NCBI GenBank assembly: GCA_003242085.1
Contig: QBML01000038.1
Coordinates: forward strand, 34,539 to 82,754
Length of the DNA stretch: 48,216 bases
From: Pseudanabaena frigida
Lineage (GTDB): Bacteria > Cyanobacteriota > Cyanobacteriia > Pseudanabaenales > Pseudanabaenaceae
Direction of reading: 5' to 3'
The notes beneath the pieces are model-generated. The model was given only the letters and a program-made list of their open reading frames with translations, was not told where the DNA came from and searched no databases. Shown in pieces: positions 8,816-17,572 of this stretch. How positions within the stretch are numbered: position 1 is the stretch's first letter; every line of letters starts with the position of its first letter. The position numbers were made by a program, and so were the translations under genes.

Positions 8816-9883
8816 TTATTTTTCGACAATTCTTAGGGCGTGACCGTCGGGATCTCTTACTAAAAATCCTCGCTTAAACCCTAAAGAGCGGGAAGGCATC
8901 TCGACCGTATCGGGAGAGATAAAGACCGTCCGATTAGTTCGCATTTTCTTAGCGATCGCGTCAATGTCGGTTACGACTAGCGTTGTCTGCCAATGCCATA
9001 GATCGTTAGGTCGGGCATCTGTAGGATAGGGCTTACCATCGCTTGGTGCTAAATAATCGAGAAACTCGATACCCAAACCCGATGGTGCTCTCAAACCACT
9101 GATTTTTAACTTGGCTCCAAAAACGTTATTGAGATGCTCTTGTTCATTGCCAAAATTTTCACTTTCTCCCGCTAGTCGCAATCCCAAAAGATCGCGATAG
9201 AATCTCAGACTAGCATCGGTATTACTCACGACGATTGCGGTATGGTCAATGCCGAGAAAAACTTGACTACTCCCTTTTTGCCATTTTGGATCGCCTTTTC
9301 CAGCAGGGAAATAGATGATTTCCAAGTTATGCCCGTCGGGATCTTTGAAGTAAAAAGCTCTAATACCTGCGGCGGCTTTATTAGAATCGGGAATTCTTTG
9401 GGGAGCGGTAGAAGAGTATTGAACTTTATACTTACGAAGGATTTCGTAGGCTTTGTCCATGTCGCTCACGGCGATCGCTATATGTTGAAACCAGCGATCG
9501 TTACTGCGAGAATCGACAGGAATCGCTCTGCCCTTAGGCGTGAGATATTCCGTTAATTCCAGAATTTCTTCTCCCAGCCGCATTTTTACTACTCTCAACC
9601 GCACCCCAAATAAACCTTGGAGGCGTTCGTATTCAGAGCCTAAGACTTCGACATCAGATATTTTTTGGAAGGCTAAAACTTCAGAATAAAACTGAATAGT
9701 TTTATCCATATCTGAAACTGTAATACCTACAGAGTCAACAGCAGCAATGCTATTTGTTTCTGCTTGAGCAATTACAAATGGCGATCGCGCAGAAATTTGC
9801 CCTAACAAAAAAGGCTCTTGAACAGCCAGCCCAGTTGCAGTAATAGCGATCGCAAAAATTACATTCTGAAATTTAAAACTCAT
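8816..9883 (-). CDS. exported protein with two VOC (glyoxalase/dioxygenase-like) domains
   Basis: I choose the ATG at 9883, which gives 355 residues and a start MSFKFQNVIFAIAITATGLA that looks like a signal peptide or membrane anchor; a longer frame from 9925 would overlap the upstream gene. Two VOC domains follow, the first from about residue 48 (VDSVGITVSDMDKTIQFYSE) and the second from about 210 (IDHTAIVVSNTDASLRFYRD). Each ends with the characteristic DPDGH (KDPDGHNLEIIYFP and RDPDGHALRIVEK). VOC domains bind a metal and act on vicinal carbonyls, catechols or antibiotics; the substrate is unknown. It follows the SDR gene by 7 bases, so the two are co-transcribed. Confidence 0.75.
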   Translation of the reverse strand: MSFKFQNVIFAIAITATGLAVQEPFLLGQISARSPFVIAQAETNSIAAVDSVGITVSDMDKTIQFYSEVLAFQKISDVEVLGSEYERLQGLFGVRLRVVKMRLGEEILELTEYLTPKGRAIPVDSRSNDRWFQHIAIAVSDMDKAYEILRKYKVQYSSTAPQRIPDSNKAAAGIRAFYFKDPDGHNLEIIYFPAGKGDPKWQKGSSQVFLGIDHTAIVVSNTDASLRFYRDLLGLRLAGESENFGNEQEHLNNVFGAKLKISGLRAPSGLGIEFLDYLAPSDGKPYPTDARPNDLWHWQTTLVVTDIDAIAKKMRTNRTVFISPDTVEMPSRSLGFKRGFLVRDPDGHALRIVEK

Positions 9884-9890
9884 AATCTTC

Positions 9891-10697
9891 CTACTGCTCT
9901 TGATAGTTCCATAGCAGACCACCATCTACCACCATTGTTGAACCAGTAATATATCGAGCCTCATCGGATGCTAAAAAGGCGACGACAGAAGCGACATCTT
10001 CAGGTTGTCCCAAGCGACCTAGAGGAATATTTTTTAGCAATGGCTCCAATTTGGTCGGATCGTTAAGAAGAGCCTTATTAATTGGAGTCTCGATCGCACC
10101 AGGTGCAACATTATTGATCGTGATACCAAGTGAGCCAAGCTCAACCGAGAGATTGCGCGTCATCATTTTCAAAGCGCCTTTGCTAGCACAGTATGCCGTA
10201 AAGTGTGGAAATGGCAATTCTTCATGGACAGAGCTAATGTTAACAATGCGTCCGTTGCGCTTACCTTCGCTAATTTGATGTTTAACGAAGGATTGCGTTG
10301 CAAAGAAAACACCCTTAAAATTGATATTCATTACCGCTTCAAAATCTTTTTCGGTAACATCCCAAAAGTCAGCATGTTTCTCAATCCCAGCGTTATTAAC
10401 TAGAATGTCAAGGGTTCCAAAATGTTCGATGCTCTCATCGATCAATTTGCGAACATCATCCACCATGCCTAAATCAGCACCAATACTATAGCCGCGATCG
10501 TTGTCGCAGAAACCCTCAGCCATCATGCAATCACCGCCAGTTGCTTTAATGGCATTTAAAGTCTCTTCAGCGCCTTGGGGATTAGAGCGATAGTTGACGA
10601 CAACCTTAGCGCCTTCTTTTGCCAATCGAATTGCAATACCTTGACCAATGCCACCACTGCTTCCAGTGACTAGTGCAACCTTGCCATCCAGCTTCAT
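9891..10697 (-). CDS. short-chain dehydrogenase/reductase (glucose 1-dehydrogenase-like)
   Basis: A 268-residue classical SDR. It shows the NAD(P)-binding TGSSGGIG at residues 11-18, NNAG at 101-104, the catalytic Ser155/156, Tyr169 and Lys173 (TAYCASKG), and the C-terminal [11 protein letters not shown]. The whole resembles glucose 1-dehydrogenase/3-oxoacyl reductase-like proteins. Compared with that family there seems to be an extra loop of about a dozen residues at 61-73 ([13 protein letters not shown]), whose DNA contains an ATCG-rich HIP1-like stretch. It lies 7 bases ahead of the exported VOC protein and probably forms an operon with it. Substrate not readable. Confidence 0.8.
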   Translation of the reverse strand: MKLDGKVALVTGSSGGIGQGIAIRLAKEGAKVVVNYRSNPQGAEETLNAIKATGGDCMMAEGFCDNDRGYSIGADLGMVDDVRKLIDESIEHFGTLDILVNNAGIEKHADFWDVTEKDFEAVMNINFKGVFFATQSFVKHQISEGKRNGRIVNISSVHEELPFPHFTAYCASKGALKMMTRNLSVELGSLGITINNVAPGAIETPINKALLNDPTKLEPLLKNIPLGRLGQPEDVASVVAFLASDEARYITGSTMVVDGGLLWNYQEQ

Positions 10698-10919
10698 AAA
10701 TTTTCACCGCAGTAAAATTTGCAATTATTTTGGAGAGAAATCCTCGACGGGCTAAGACCATTGAGAAAGCCTTGGTCTATTTTGCATGAGTCGCTGCTAA
10801 AAAGAGTTAGAAAAGTATAAATAGTTTGTTGAAATTAGCTGATACTAAGAGAATATTTTTTAAGCGATCGCTCAGCAAATCATCATTTTTATTTCTCCAT
10901 CACAAAATATAGTCAAGTA

Positions 10920-11948
10920 ATGGCTCAAGAATTTTCTGGAATTCCTAACTCTCAAGATCAGGTTATCGGTAGGTGGTTACTCTCGATCGCTACTATTATA
11001 TTTGGTGCTTCTAATGCGATCGCTAGCAAATTACACGATCTTGGAGATACGCATTTGATCGATGGCAGAAATCCCATCTCTTTTTGCAATAGCCTATTTG
11101 TTGGAAATATATGCGAACTGGGCATCTTAATATTCATCTATTGTCGAGAGTGGAATATCAAAGAAATTAAAAAGATTAAATCAAAAAGTTGGGTTTTTCT
11201 TACTATTGTTGCTATTTTAAGTGGTGCATTAGCTCCCGCTTTGATATTTACAGCTCTAGATAGAACTACGATCAACAACGTGATTTTAGTTAGTAGAATT
11301 GAGCCAGTAATGGTTTTAGCTTTATCAATTTTAATACTCAAATCTAAAACAAGTCTTTGGAATATTACTGGAGCGATCATCACTTTTATCGGTGTAGCTT
11401 TGGTGATTTTTCTTCAGCAGACTGTTAGTTTAACCATTGGTAGTGGCGAAGTTCTAACTATTATTGGGGCAATTACCTTGGCGATCGCCTCCACAATCAG
11501 TGATGTTCAATTGTTCGACATTCCCATAGGCTTTTTTAGGATTTTTAGGACATTAATCGGCACTTTCGTCTTTGGCACAATAGTAATCTTGCTGTTTGGC
11601 TTTGAACATTTTATCGATGTTTTTTCACCATTCTTATGGCAATGGATTCTAATTTATAGTGTGGTAATTGTAGGAGTCGGGCAGTTATGTTGGATCAATG
11701 CTTTGAAGAAATCCACCTCTATTGATATTACTTTAGCTAGCGCTTTTAATACAATTGCTGGAATTTTATGTTCCTACTTTATTGTGCAGCAAGCTCCAAA
11801 TACTGCTCAGCATATTGGGGGTATTTTTATTCTGATTGGGATCGTACTTGGGGATGTGGGAGCATGGATGCAGAACAAAAAATCGAAGGGAAAACAAGCT
11901 CATTCGGCGATCGCTATCGATATGGAGTCTGGATTCAAGGGCGTATAG
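10920..11948 (+). CDS. EamA/DMT-family transporter, paralogue 1
   Basis: The 342-residue protein has about ten hydrophobic helices in two repeats of five, as in EamA drug/metabolite exporters. Diagnostic points are IDGRNPISFCNSLFVGNICELGI, SGALAPALIFTALDRT and SRIEPVMVLALSILILK in the first half and FSPFLWQWILIYSVVIVGVGQLCWINALKKSTSIDI in the second. It is closely related to the gene at 19375, sharing most of these blocks. Substrate unknown. It is divergent from the SDR/VOC operon and has a 222-base upstream region holding a HIP1 site but no clear operator. Confidence 0.8.
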   Translation: MAQEFSGIPNSQDQVIGRWLLSIATIIFGASNAIASKLHDLGDTHLIDGRNPISFCNSLFVGNICELGILIFIYCREWNIKEIKKIKSKSWVFLTIVAILSGALAPALIFTALDRTTINNVILVSRIEPVMVLALSILILKSKTSLWNITGAIITFIGVALVIFLQQTVSLTIGSGEVLTIIGAITLAIASTISDVQLFDIPIGFFRIFRTLIGTFVFGTIVILLFGFEHFIDVFSPFLWQWILIYSVVIVGVGQLCWINALKKSTSIDITLASAFNTIAGILCSYFIVQQAPNTAQHIGGIFILIGIVLGDVGAWMQNKKSKGKQAHSAIAIDMESGFKGV

Positions 11949-11958
11949 TTCAAGATCG

Positions 11959-12738
11959 TTATAATTTACACATCTGACAGCAGACTGGACTAATGCATCG
12001 AGTCGTACTATTGGGATAAAGTTTGCAGCATAACTCGGCGCGGCTTTTCTTCTTACTCGTTCGCAGATAGATTTCTGATGCGATAATCATTCCTAGAGGA
12101 GGTGCAACACAATAAATCCAAAAGCCATGCCATGTTTGGGCGGGGATAGCAGAACCCAAAGATCGCGCAGGATTTATACTCATCCCCGATATTGGTGCGG
12201 CGATCGTAATGTAAATTACTAGCAACATGCCACAAAACACTCCCGTCAATCGAGATAGCTTCGGATGATTTGATATCTGCAATATCAAAGTCATCATTCC
12301 TAATGAGAGCAGAAACTCAGCTAAAAAAGCTCCGAACTCACCAGCAGATCTGGGAACTATAGCGATGTAATTTACCGATGGATCGGCGATCGCCATGCCA
12401 AGTAAAATCCCAGCAAACCAAATGCCTAAGATTGCGCCAAGAGCCTGCGCCAATATATAAAAGCAAGCATCTATTGAGCGAATCTTTTTTAGTCGCCAGA
12501 ATGTCAAGGTCACAGAAGGATTAAGATGAGCGCCCGATCTCATTCCTAAAGGCGAATAAACTATTGACATCACGGTTAATCCAATTATTACAGCAATTAA
12601 AAAACGCCGTAATAGTGGATCGGCGATCGCTTGATGAATAGGAGAGTTAGGAAGTTGAAAAATGGCTGTTACTATGGTTGCTACAACTATAAACGCACCT
12701 AAACACAAAGCCTCGATCGCATATTCGATGGTATTCAT
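11959..12738 (-). CDS. MIP-family channel (aquaporin/glyceroporin)
   Basis: The 259-residue protein has six membrane helices. The first half-helix motif is NPS (GAHLNPSVTLTF, about residues 92-94) and the second is the classical NPA (GMSINPARSLGSA). It is related to the aquaporin Z-like proteins that end in a cysteine- and histidine-bearing tail; here the tail carries six cysteines (ELCCKLYPNSTTRC...CC..C) in the last 25 residues, which could bind a metal or form disulfides. The start is 35 bases after the ferredoxin-reductase gene, so it is the distal gene of that operon. Transported solute not predictable from the motifs alone. Confidence 0.8.
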   Translation of the reverse strand: MNTIEYAIEALCLGAFIVVATIVTAIFQLPNSPIHQAIADPLLRRFLIAVIIGLTVMSIVYSPLGMRSGAHLNPSVTLTFWRLKKIRSIDACFYILAQALGAILGIWFAGILLGMAIADPSVNYIAIVPRSAGEFGAFLAEFLLSLGMMTLILQISNHPKLSRLTGVFCGMLLVIYITIAAPISGMSINPARSLGSAIPAQTWHGFWIYCVAPPLGMIIASEIYLRTSKKKSRAELCCKLYPNSTTRCISPVCCQMCKL

Positions 12739-12773
12739 TATCCAAATTCATGTCTATGGGCTAATGGAACTAC

Positions 12774-14114
12774 TTAAATATCGAGAACTACCCTTTCAGT
12801 CTTAGGTTTAGAGATACAAATAAGAACCGAACCGCTATCAACAGAAGCCGATGGTATTTCTTCATAATCAACTTCTCCTTCAGAAATTTTGCACATGCAA
12901 GTACCGCAAACTCCAACACGGCAACTATGATCGGGATAAATATCATTTGCTTCCGCAAACTCTAAAATTGTGCCATCGGCAGGACTCCAGTTTAAAGTCT
13001 TGCCAGACTTACTGAATACTATTTCGATAGAATCTTCTTCATGAGTTAGATCTTGGACTTGTTCTGACTTCTTTGGCTTAGCTTTGGCAAAAGATTCAAA
13101 TAGAACCTTATTGTCAGGTACACCCCAATCCCTCAATCCATCTCTGAGCGAGTCCATAAATGATGGAGAACCGCATAGAAAATATTCCGCTTCCACAGAA
13201 CCACATAATTTCTGCATTTCTGGGGCAACCACATTTTTAATCAAATCAGCATCAACATAACCTTTGTGTTGATAATTGCCTTGATCGGTCAAGTTAGGTC
13301 GGCTATAGCAATAAACAATATGCAAATTAGGATTACTAGCAGCGATCGCATTAACTTCATCACGAAAAGCGTGGAGACTACCATCCCGCGCACCGTGCAA
13401 AAACCAAATATGTCTTTGTGAATTTAGCAAACTCACAGCTTTTGCCATGCTAATCATGGGTGTAATACCGACACCATTGCTGATTAAGACCGCAGGTTGT
13501 GTACTATGCACATCCAACACGAATCTTCCAGAAGGCGGCTTTGCCAAAATTATAGAGTCTTCATGAATGCGATCGTGCATAAAATTAGAAGCGATCCCAG
13601 CAGGTGCGATCGTATCTGGTGGCGCTGGCTCACGTTTAATCGATAGACGATAGTAAGAACCAGATTGAATATAATCGGAAAGTGAATAGGTGCGAATTAC
13701 AGGCTTTGGTTGTTCGGGAATATCTAGTTGAATCGTGAGAAACTGTCCAGGGACAAAGTTGGGAATAAGCCCTTCATCTAATGGACGCAAATAAAAAGAT
13801 GTAATGCTGTCACTCTCTTTAACCTTGCGATCGACTACAAATTTGCGCCAGTCTTTCCAATCTGTGGTATCAGTCTCAATCTCTGTAGTTTTAGATGCCT
13901 TGGATTTACTTTTGCCAGGTGCAAGCCCTCCCACTGCACCAACTGTAGCACTAGCTATTGAGGCGTAAACAATAAATTTATAGGCAGATTCATTCTTGAG
14001 GTTTACTAAAAAAATTGCAGCGGTGGCAGGAATTGTCACCAAAGTACTTAAAAAGAATCCAGAAGTTATTGCCTTAACAAAGGGATTTGAGATTTGTCTA
14101 ATATCTTCTAACAT
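12774..14114 (-). CDS. membrane-anchored ferredoxin reductase (FAD + NAD + plant-type 2Fe-2S)
   Basis: 446 residues. The first about 65 contain two hydrophobic segments (GFFLSTLVTIPATAAIFLV and FIVYASIASATVGAVGG), then comes an FNR-like FAD domain (RTYSLSDY, FAD-binding RxYS), an NAD(P) domain (VLISNGVGITPMISM), and a C-terminal 2Fe-2S ferredoxin with C-x4-C-x2-C (CRVGVCGTC) and the fourth Cys in VLICISKP. This order matches class I oxygenase reductases and the flavohemoglobin reductase part. The missing globin or oxygenase partner is not nearby; the membrane anchor suggests electron delivery at a membrane. It precedes the aquaporin gene and follows the hairpin at 14144-14204. Confidence 0.85.
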   Translation of the reverse strand: MLEDIRQISNPFVKAITSGFFLSTLVTIPATAAIFLVNLKNESAYKFIVYASIASATVGAVGGLAPGKSKSKASKTTEIETDTTDWKDWRKFVVDRKVKESDSITSFYLRPLDEGLIPNFVPGQFLTIQLDIPEQPKPVIRTYSLSDYIQSGSYYRLSIKREPAPPDTIAPAGIASNFMHDRIHEDSIILAKPPSGRFVLDVHSTQPAVLISNGVGITPMISMAKAVSLLNSQRHIWFLHGARDGSLHAFRDEVNAIAASNPNLHIVYCYSRPNLTDQGNYQHKGYVDADLIKNVVAPEMQKLCGSVEAEYFLCGSPSFMDSLRDGLRDWGVPDNKVLFESFAKAKPKKSEQVQDLTHEEDSIEIVFSKSGKTLNWSPADGTILEFAEANDIYPDHSCRVGVCGTCMCKISEGEVDYEEIPSASVDSGSVLICISKPKTERVVLDI

Positions 14115-14143
14115 TGGCGAATTCCGTTACTAATCTGATTTTT

Positions 14144-14204
14144 AATAAAGAAGTAATTTTTTGTGGCGCGGTTTCGCCGCGCCACAAAAAATTACTTCTT
14201 TATT
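14144..14204. repeat. long perfect palindrome with GGCGCG core (hairpin A)
   Basis: A 27-bp perfect stem: 14144-14170 pairs with 14178-14204, and G14171-C14177 extends it, leaving a 5-base loop. The inner core is GTGGCGCGG; the outer arm is A/T-rich (AATAAAGAAGTAATTTTTT). It lies between the DUF4079 gene (upstream on the minus strand) and the ferredoxin-reductase gene, so it can stop or partly stop transcription between them. It belongs with the hairpins at 15764, 29601 and 48156. Confidence 0.85.
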
Positions 14205-14240
14205 CCCTAATAGTGAAATCGCTTCCACTTTTGATCCAAT

Positions 14241-14948
14241 CTACTTATTAATTTGTGGACAAGTTTTATTCGTAAAGTCACATTTAGATATGTAGGAAGC
14301 TTGCCAACTATAGGGAATGGATAACAAATCTCTTGCCCCAGTCATGCCCTGACCTAGAAACAGAATAGTCGCAAAGATATTCAGTAAAATATGTACAGTT
14401 CGCCAGCGATTTTTGCGGTCTTGGTAAATATCCTGCACGATCGCTATTGAAAAAATCATCAATAAAGCTGCGGCTATCCCATAGTAATAATGCGAAAACA
14501 TCCACTCTTTATCGCGGCGAAACACCTCTGGTTGAGCACCTAAGATAATTAATCCCATTCCAGCAAGTGTCGCAAAAGTACCGCGCCATAATTTGCTAGT
14601 AGCTCGATAGAGAAATACCATCGAAGCTGTAGAAGCGATAAACAAGATCACTACAAGGGCGACTCGTGACGGCTCTTTAGCTAAGATGTCTCGTTCAATC
14701 ATCTTGGAAAAAATTGGGAAAGCCATCCCCAAAAGTGCGACTCCTACAACCGAGCCACTGAGCCAATAACCAATCGCTAAATGCTCAGAACCCACATTCG
14801 GAGGAATCTTACTCTTCTCTCCATTTGCGGCTTGCAGACGACGCTGACGGGTTAGCCAAGAACGATTGATGACGATACCAATCAATGGGAATACAAATAC
14901 AATTGCGATCGCAGGATGTATTAAAGCTAGGGTGTCTTTTAGATCCAT
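14241..14948 (-). CDS. DUF4079 membrane protein
   Basis: 235 residues with five to six hydrophobic helices and an opening LALIHPAIAIVFVFPLIG that includes the conserved histidine-proline of DUF4079 proteins, a cyanobacterial/plastid family that resembles the b561/ferric-reductase-like membrane fold. A second histidine pair occurs in MFSHYYYG and a third in WRTVHILLNIFATILFLGQG, so haem binding by transmembrane histidines is possible. The gene precedes a membrane ferredoxin reductase on the same strand, which fits a membrane electron-transfer role. No enzymatic function is proven for the family. Confidence 0.75.
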   Translation of the reverse strand: MDLKDTLALIHPAIAIVFVFPLIGIVINRSWLTRQRRLQAANGEKSKIPPNVGSEHLAIGYWLSGSVVGVALLGMAFPIFSKMIERDILAKEPSRVALVVILFIASTASMVFLYRATSKLWRGTFATLAGMGLIILGAQPEVFRRDKEWMFSHYYYGIAAALLMIFSIAIVQDIYQDRKNRWRTVHILLNIFATILFLGQGMTGARDLLSIPYSWQASYISKCDFTNKTCPQINK

Positions 14949-15053
14949 ATGATTGGTAGGTACAAATAATAAGTAAAAAAATTATTTTGCCCCCTCTCAA
15001 TGTCAGAGTGGGGGCTGAGAGTGAGTGTAAATATTCTCTCCACGAAATGTCAA

Positions 15054-15455
15054 TTATTTGACTTCTTTAGCAGGGAATGTAACCACTCGACCCTTTCTCA
15101 CTGCGACTACCACATCATAGGTCGCACAGTAAGAGAATGTAACATCGTTAGCTTTATTGTATAGACTAACTACCATGCCAGCCCCACCTGGTTGTACGCC
15201 TAAAGGCATAAGGTCGCCAAAGAACCAGCGACGTAACTGATCGCCACCACCAATCTGCCCTTTGTTTTTAGTAATGATTTCAATATGCTTCTCTGCATCT
15301 GTCTTTTCCGCTTGGGCTGTTTTAGAAGGCATTGTCTCAGCGATCGCCGAAGCTTGAAATTGAGGAGTGAATGAGCAGACAGCTACATCACCAACTCCGA
15401 TAAAACCTACTATAGCAACACTTGTGAGTAGAGGGCTGAGGGATTTAATATTCAT
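15054..15455 (-). CDS. exported hypothetical protein (133 aa)
   Basis: An N-terminal hydrophobic segment (SLLTSVAIVGFIGVGDVAVCSF-type) suggests export or a lipid/membrane anchor; the cleavage position is unclear. The mature part has a Lys-rich linker, then GGGDQLRRWFFGDLMPLGVQPGGAGMVVSLYN and a final beta-rich segment that ends FPAKEVK. Cys occurs at about residue 27 and in FSYCATYD. I recognise no family. It lies about 105 bases upstream of the DUF4079 gene on the same strand and may begin that operon. Confidence 0.5.
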   Translation of the reverse strand: MNIKSLSPLLTSVAIVGFIGVGDVAVCSFTPQFQASAIAETMPSKTAQAEKTDAEKHIEIITKNKGQIGGGDQLRRWFFGDLMPLGVQPGGAGMVVSLYNKANDVTFSYCATYDVVVAVRKGRVVTFPAKEVK

Positions 15456-15763
15456 CTTAATATGTTCCTAAATTGGCTAGCTAAAACTACGATAACCAGA
15501 GACATTCGCCAAATCAGCTAATCTCCACCTCTCAATAATCGCTGATAGCCATGAACCGAAGCTGAAATCAGATTATGAGTTACATAAATTTAGAATTAAA
15601 AGTAAGTAGGATAAAACTCAGCATTTACTCATTTAAAGATATAGCTTTAGCCATTTATGTTAGAACAAACCCAAAACCCATTCATAGAGTTGCAGTGCTC
15701 CGCGCCACAACGCTAATCCTTGGGTTTTAATGTCTATTTTTAGACTGGGAAGGGAGTATGGCT
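15456..15763. other. intergenic region with a decayed hairpin
   Basis: About 310 bases without a convincing gene. AAACCCAA at 15667-15674 pairs with TTGGGTTT at 15720-15727 and encloses GC-rich sequence including CGCGCCAC, the same ingredients as the long hairpins nearby but no longer perfectly paired. It may be an eroded copy of that family. The promoter of the 15455 gene should lie here. Confidence 0.4.
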
Positions 15764-15828
15764 ATATAAAACCCTAAAAACTTGTGGCGCACGCGCAGCG
15801 TGCGCCACAAGTTTTTAGGGTTTTATAT
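15764..15828. repeat. long perfect palindrome with GGCGCACGC core (hairpin B)
   Basis: A 31-bp perfect stem, 15764-15794 with 15798-15828, and a 3-base GCA loop. The core GTGGCGCACGC is the same as in the hairpin at 48156, while the outer arm (ATATAAAACCCTAAAAACTT) is only loosely shared. It starts 10 bases beyond the stop codon of the response regulator, so it is placed to terminate the kinase/regulator operon. Confidence 0.85.
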
Positions 15829-15838
15829 TTGCGCCTAG

Positions 15839-16519
15839 CTACTTACTAAGACGAAGAACATAGCCGATGCCGCGAACAGTTTGAATTAGTCGGCAGGTAT
15901 TATCAATTTCTAACTTTTGCCGCAGAGTACGAACATAAACCTCAATCACATTAGAATCCCCGCCAAAATCGTAGCCCCAAACATTTTCTAAGATCTGATC
16001 GCGTGTCATGACCTGTTGAGGATGAGTCATCAGATATTCCAACAACTCAAACTCTCGTACTGTCAACTCGATCGCTCTTCCAGCTCTCAAGATTTCGCGA
16101 GTACGGAGATTTAAACTTAGGTCTTCAAATTGGAGCGTGTCACTATCTTCTTCTTTAATACGGCGTAAATTAGAGCGAACTCTGGCAAGCAACTCCTCAA
16201 TACTAAAAGGCTTGATCACATAATCATCCGCTCCAGCATCTAAACCCGCCACGCGATCGCTAATCTCATCTCTTGCAGTAACTAAGATAATTGGGACTTT
16301 ACTCCCTGTTGAGCGCAGCCGCCGACAAATTTCCACCCCAGTCAATCCTGGCATCATCCAGTCCAAAATCACTAAATTGGGTGGATCTTGCCTAGCTTGA
16401 GTTAAACCATCCAATCCATTGTGAGCCATGCTTACCTGATAGCCCTCGCAAGTTAACTCCATCTCAATAAATTGAGCTAGTTTGATATCGTCTTCGATTA
16501 GGAGAATTTTGGTTGACAT
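15839..16519 (-). CDS. OmpR/PhoB-family response regulator
   Basis: 226 residues. The receiver domain has the acidic pair D10-D11, the phospho-acceptor D53 (VILDWMMPG), T81 and K103 (DDYVIKPFS). The C-terminal winged helix is of the OmpR type (LTVREFELLEYLM, IEVYVRTLRQKL, RGIGYVLRL). It is transcribed after the histidine kinase with 61 bases between, so the pair should be a two-component system. Its target and signal are unknown; no recognisable repeat of a PhoB- or Rpa-box type is seen nearby. A long hairpin at 15764 closes the operon. Confidence 0.9.
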   Translation of the reverse strand: MSTKILLIEDDIKLAQFIEMELTCEGYQVSMAHNGLDGLTQARQDPPNLVILDWMMPGLTGVEICRRLRSTGSKVPIILVTARDEISDRVAGLDAGADDYVIKPFSIEELLARVRSNLRRIKEEDSDTLQFEDLSLNLRTREILRAGRAIELTVREFELLEYLMTHPQQVMTRDQILENVWGYDFGGDSNVIEVYVRTLRQKLEIDNTCRLIQTVRGIGYVLRLSK

Positions 16520-16580
16520 AAATTTATAAGTACATTAAACCAAGAATTAGTGATTGATATGCAGTCACAAGAGAAGTGCA

Positions 16581-17342
16581 TCAATCGCAACTCACAGAAG
16601 AATGGAGAATAATTTTAAAAATACTACCTTCACCTATTTGAGAATACACATTGAGAGTTCCGCCCATACCTTCTACCAAAACCTTGGCGATCGCCAAACC
16701 CAATCCTGCTCCGCCCGTGTCACGATTGCGAGAACGATCAACACGATAAAAAGGGTTGAAAATATTGGGCTGATCCTGCAGGTCAATACCACAACCGCGA
16801 TCGCAGATACTGATCGCCACAAAATCCTCCGACTTTTCCAATCTAATCGTAATAGCAGTATCCGAATACTTCACAGCATTATCCATCAACCTTAATAAAA
16901 CTTGTTGAAGGCGATCAGCATCTGCAAGCACTGAAATATTTGATTGCTGAGATTCAACGACAATTTCACGCTCCTTAACTTGCTGAAAAATAGCGATCGC
17001 TTCAGATATTAACCCATGCAATGGTACTGGTTCGCGGCGCAAGCAAATAGCGTGACAGTCTAATCTTGCTAGATCAAGGGATTCTTGTAATAGTTGAATG
17101 GTATGCTTCATTTCGAACATGGCAATCTCAAGCGCATTTTTTTGGAGATCGGTAAGGTTTTCATTACGGCGGTATATGCTCTGCATATAACCATAAACCA
17201 GCGTTAATGGCGTTCGCAACTCATGGGAGAAGTTTCTAATTAGTTGTATTTGTTGAGCTTGAACTTCATCAAGACTGACCATCAGATGGTTTGCAGATGT
17301 CTCACGCGCAGTGGTCAAAGTAAAGTCACTCATATCAATCAC
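16581..17342 (-). CDS. soluble sensor histidine kinase lacking a sensor domain
   Basis: A 253-residue kinase core: H-box with His40 (FSHELRTPLTLVYGYMQ), N-box MDNAVKYSD, G1 CDRGCGID, F-box NPFYRVDRS and G2 GGAGLGLAIAK. Only about 30 residues precede the dimerisation helix, with no membrane segment and no PAS or GAF domain. The start at 17342 is the only reasonable one, and the preceding DNA is A/T-rich and non-coding, so the input must come from a partner protein or the kinase is a shortened copy. It is followed by its likely cognate regulator. Confidence 0.85.
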   Translation of the reverse strand: MIDMSDFTLTTARETSANHLMVSLDEVQAQQIQLIRNFSHELRTPLTLVYGYMQSIYRRNENLTDLQKNALEIAMFEMKHTIQLLQESLDLARLDCHAICLRREPVPLHGLISEAIAIFQQVKEREIVVESQQSNISVLADADRLQQVLLRLMDNAVKYSDTAITIRLEKSEDFVAISICDRGCGIDLQDQPNIFNPFYRVDRSRNRDTGGAGLGLAIAKVLVEGMGGTLNVYSQIGEGSIFKIILHSSVSCD

Positions 17343-17572
17343 GGTATTACAAAAAAATTAGCGATCGCGATTGCTCGCCATCTCTCCACAATCTTTAAGC
17401 TCAAGAATATAAAGTATAGAAATATCTCAGATCCTGAACATAAAATAGAAATTGCTAATATCAAAAAAAATTATATTTATATAAATAATTATTACTCCCC
17501 TAAATCGTTTCAATATGATTTACCTTTAAGTAATTAATTAGTTGATGCTGAGTTTTGGCTGAGTATATTTTT

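Noticed and set aside
11959-12060. Cysteine-rich aquaporin tail as a new metal-binding extension
   Set aside because: Related bacterial MIP proteins carry a comparable Cys-containing tail, so it is probably a family feature and not novel.
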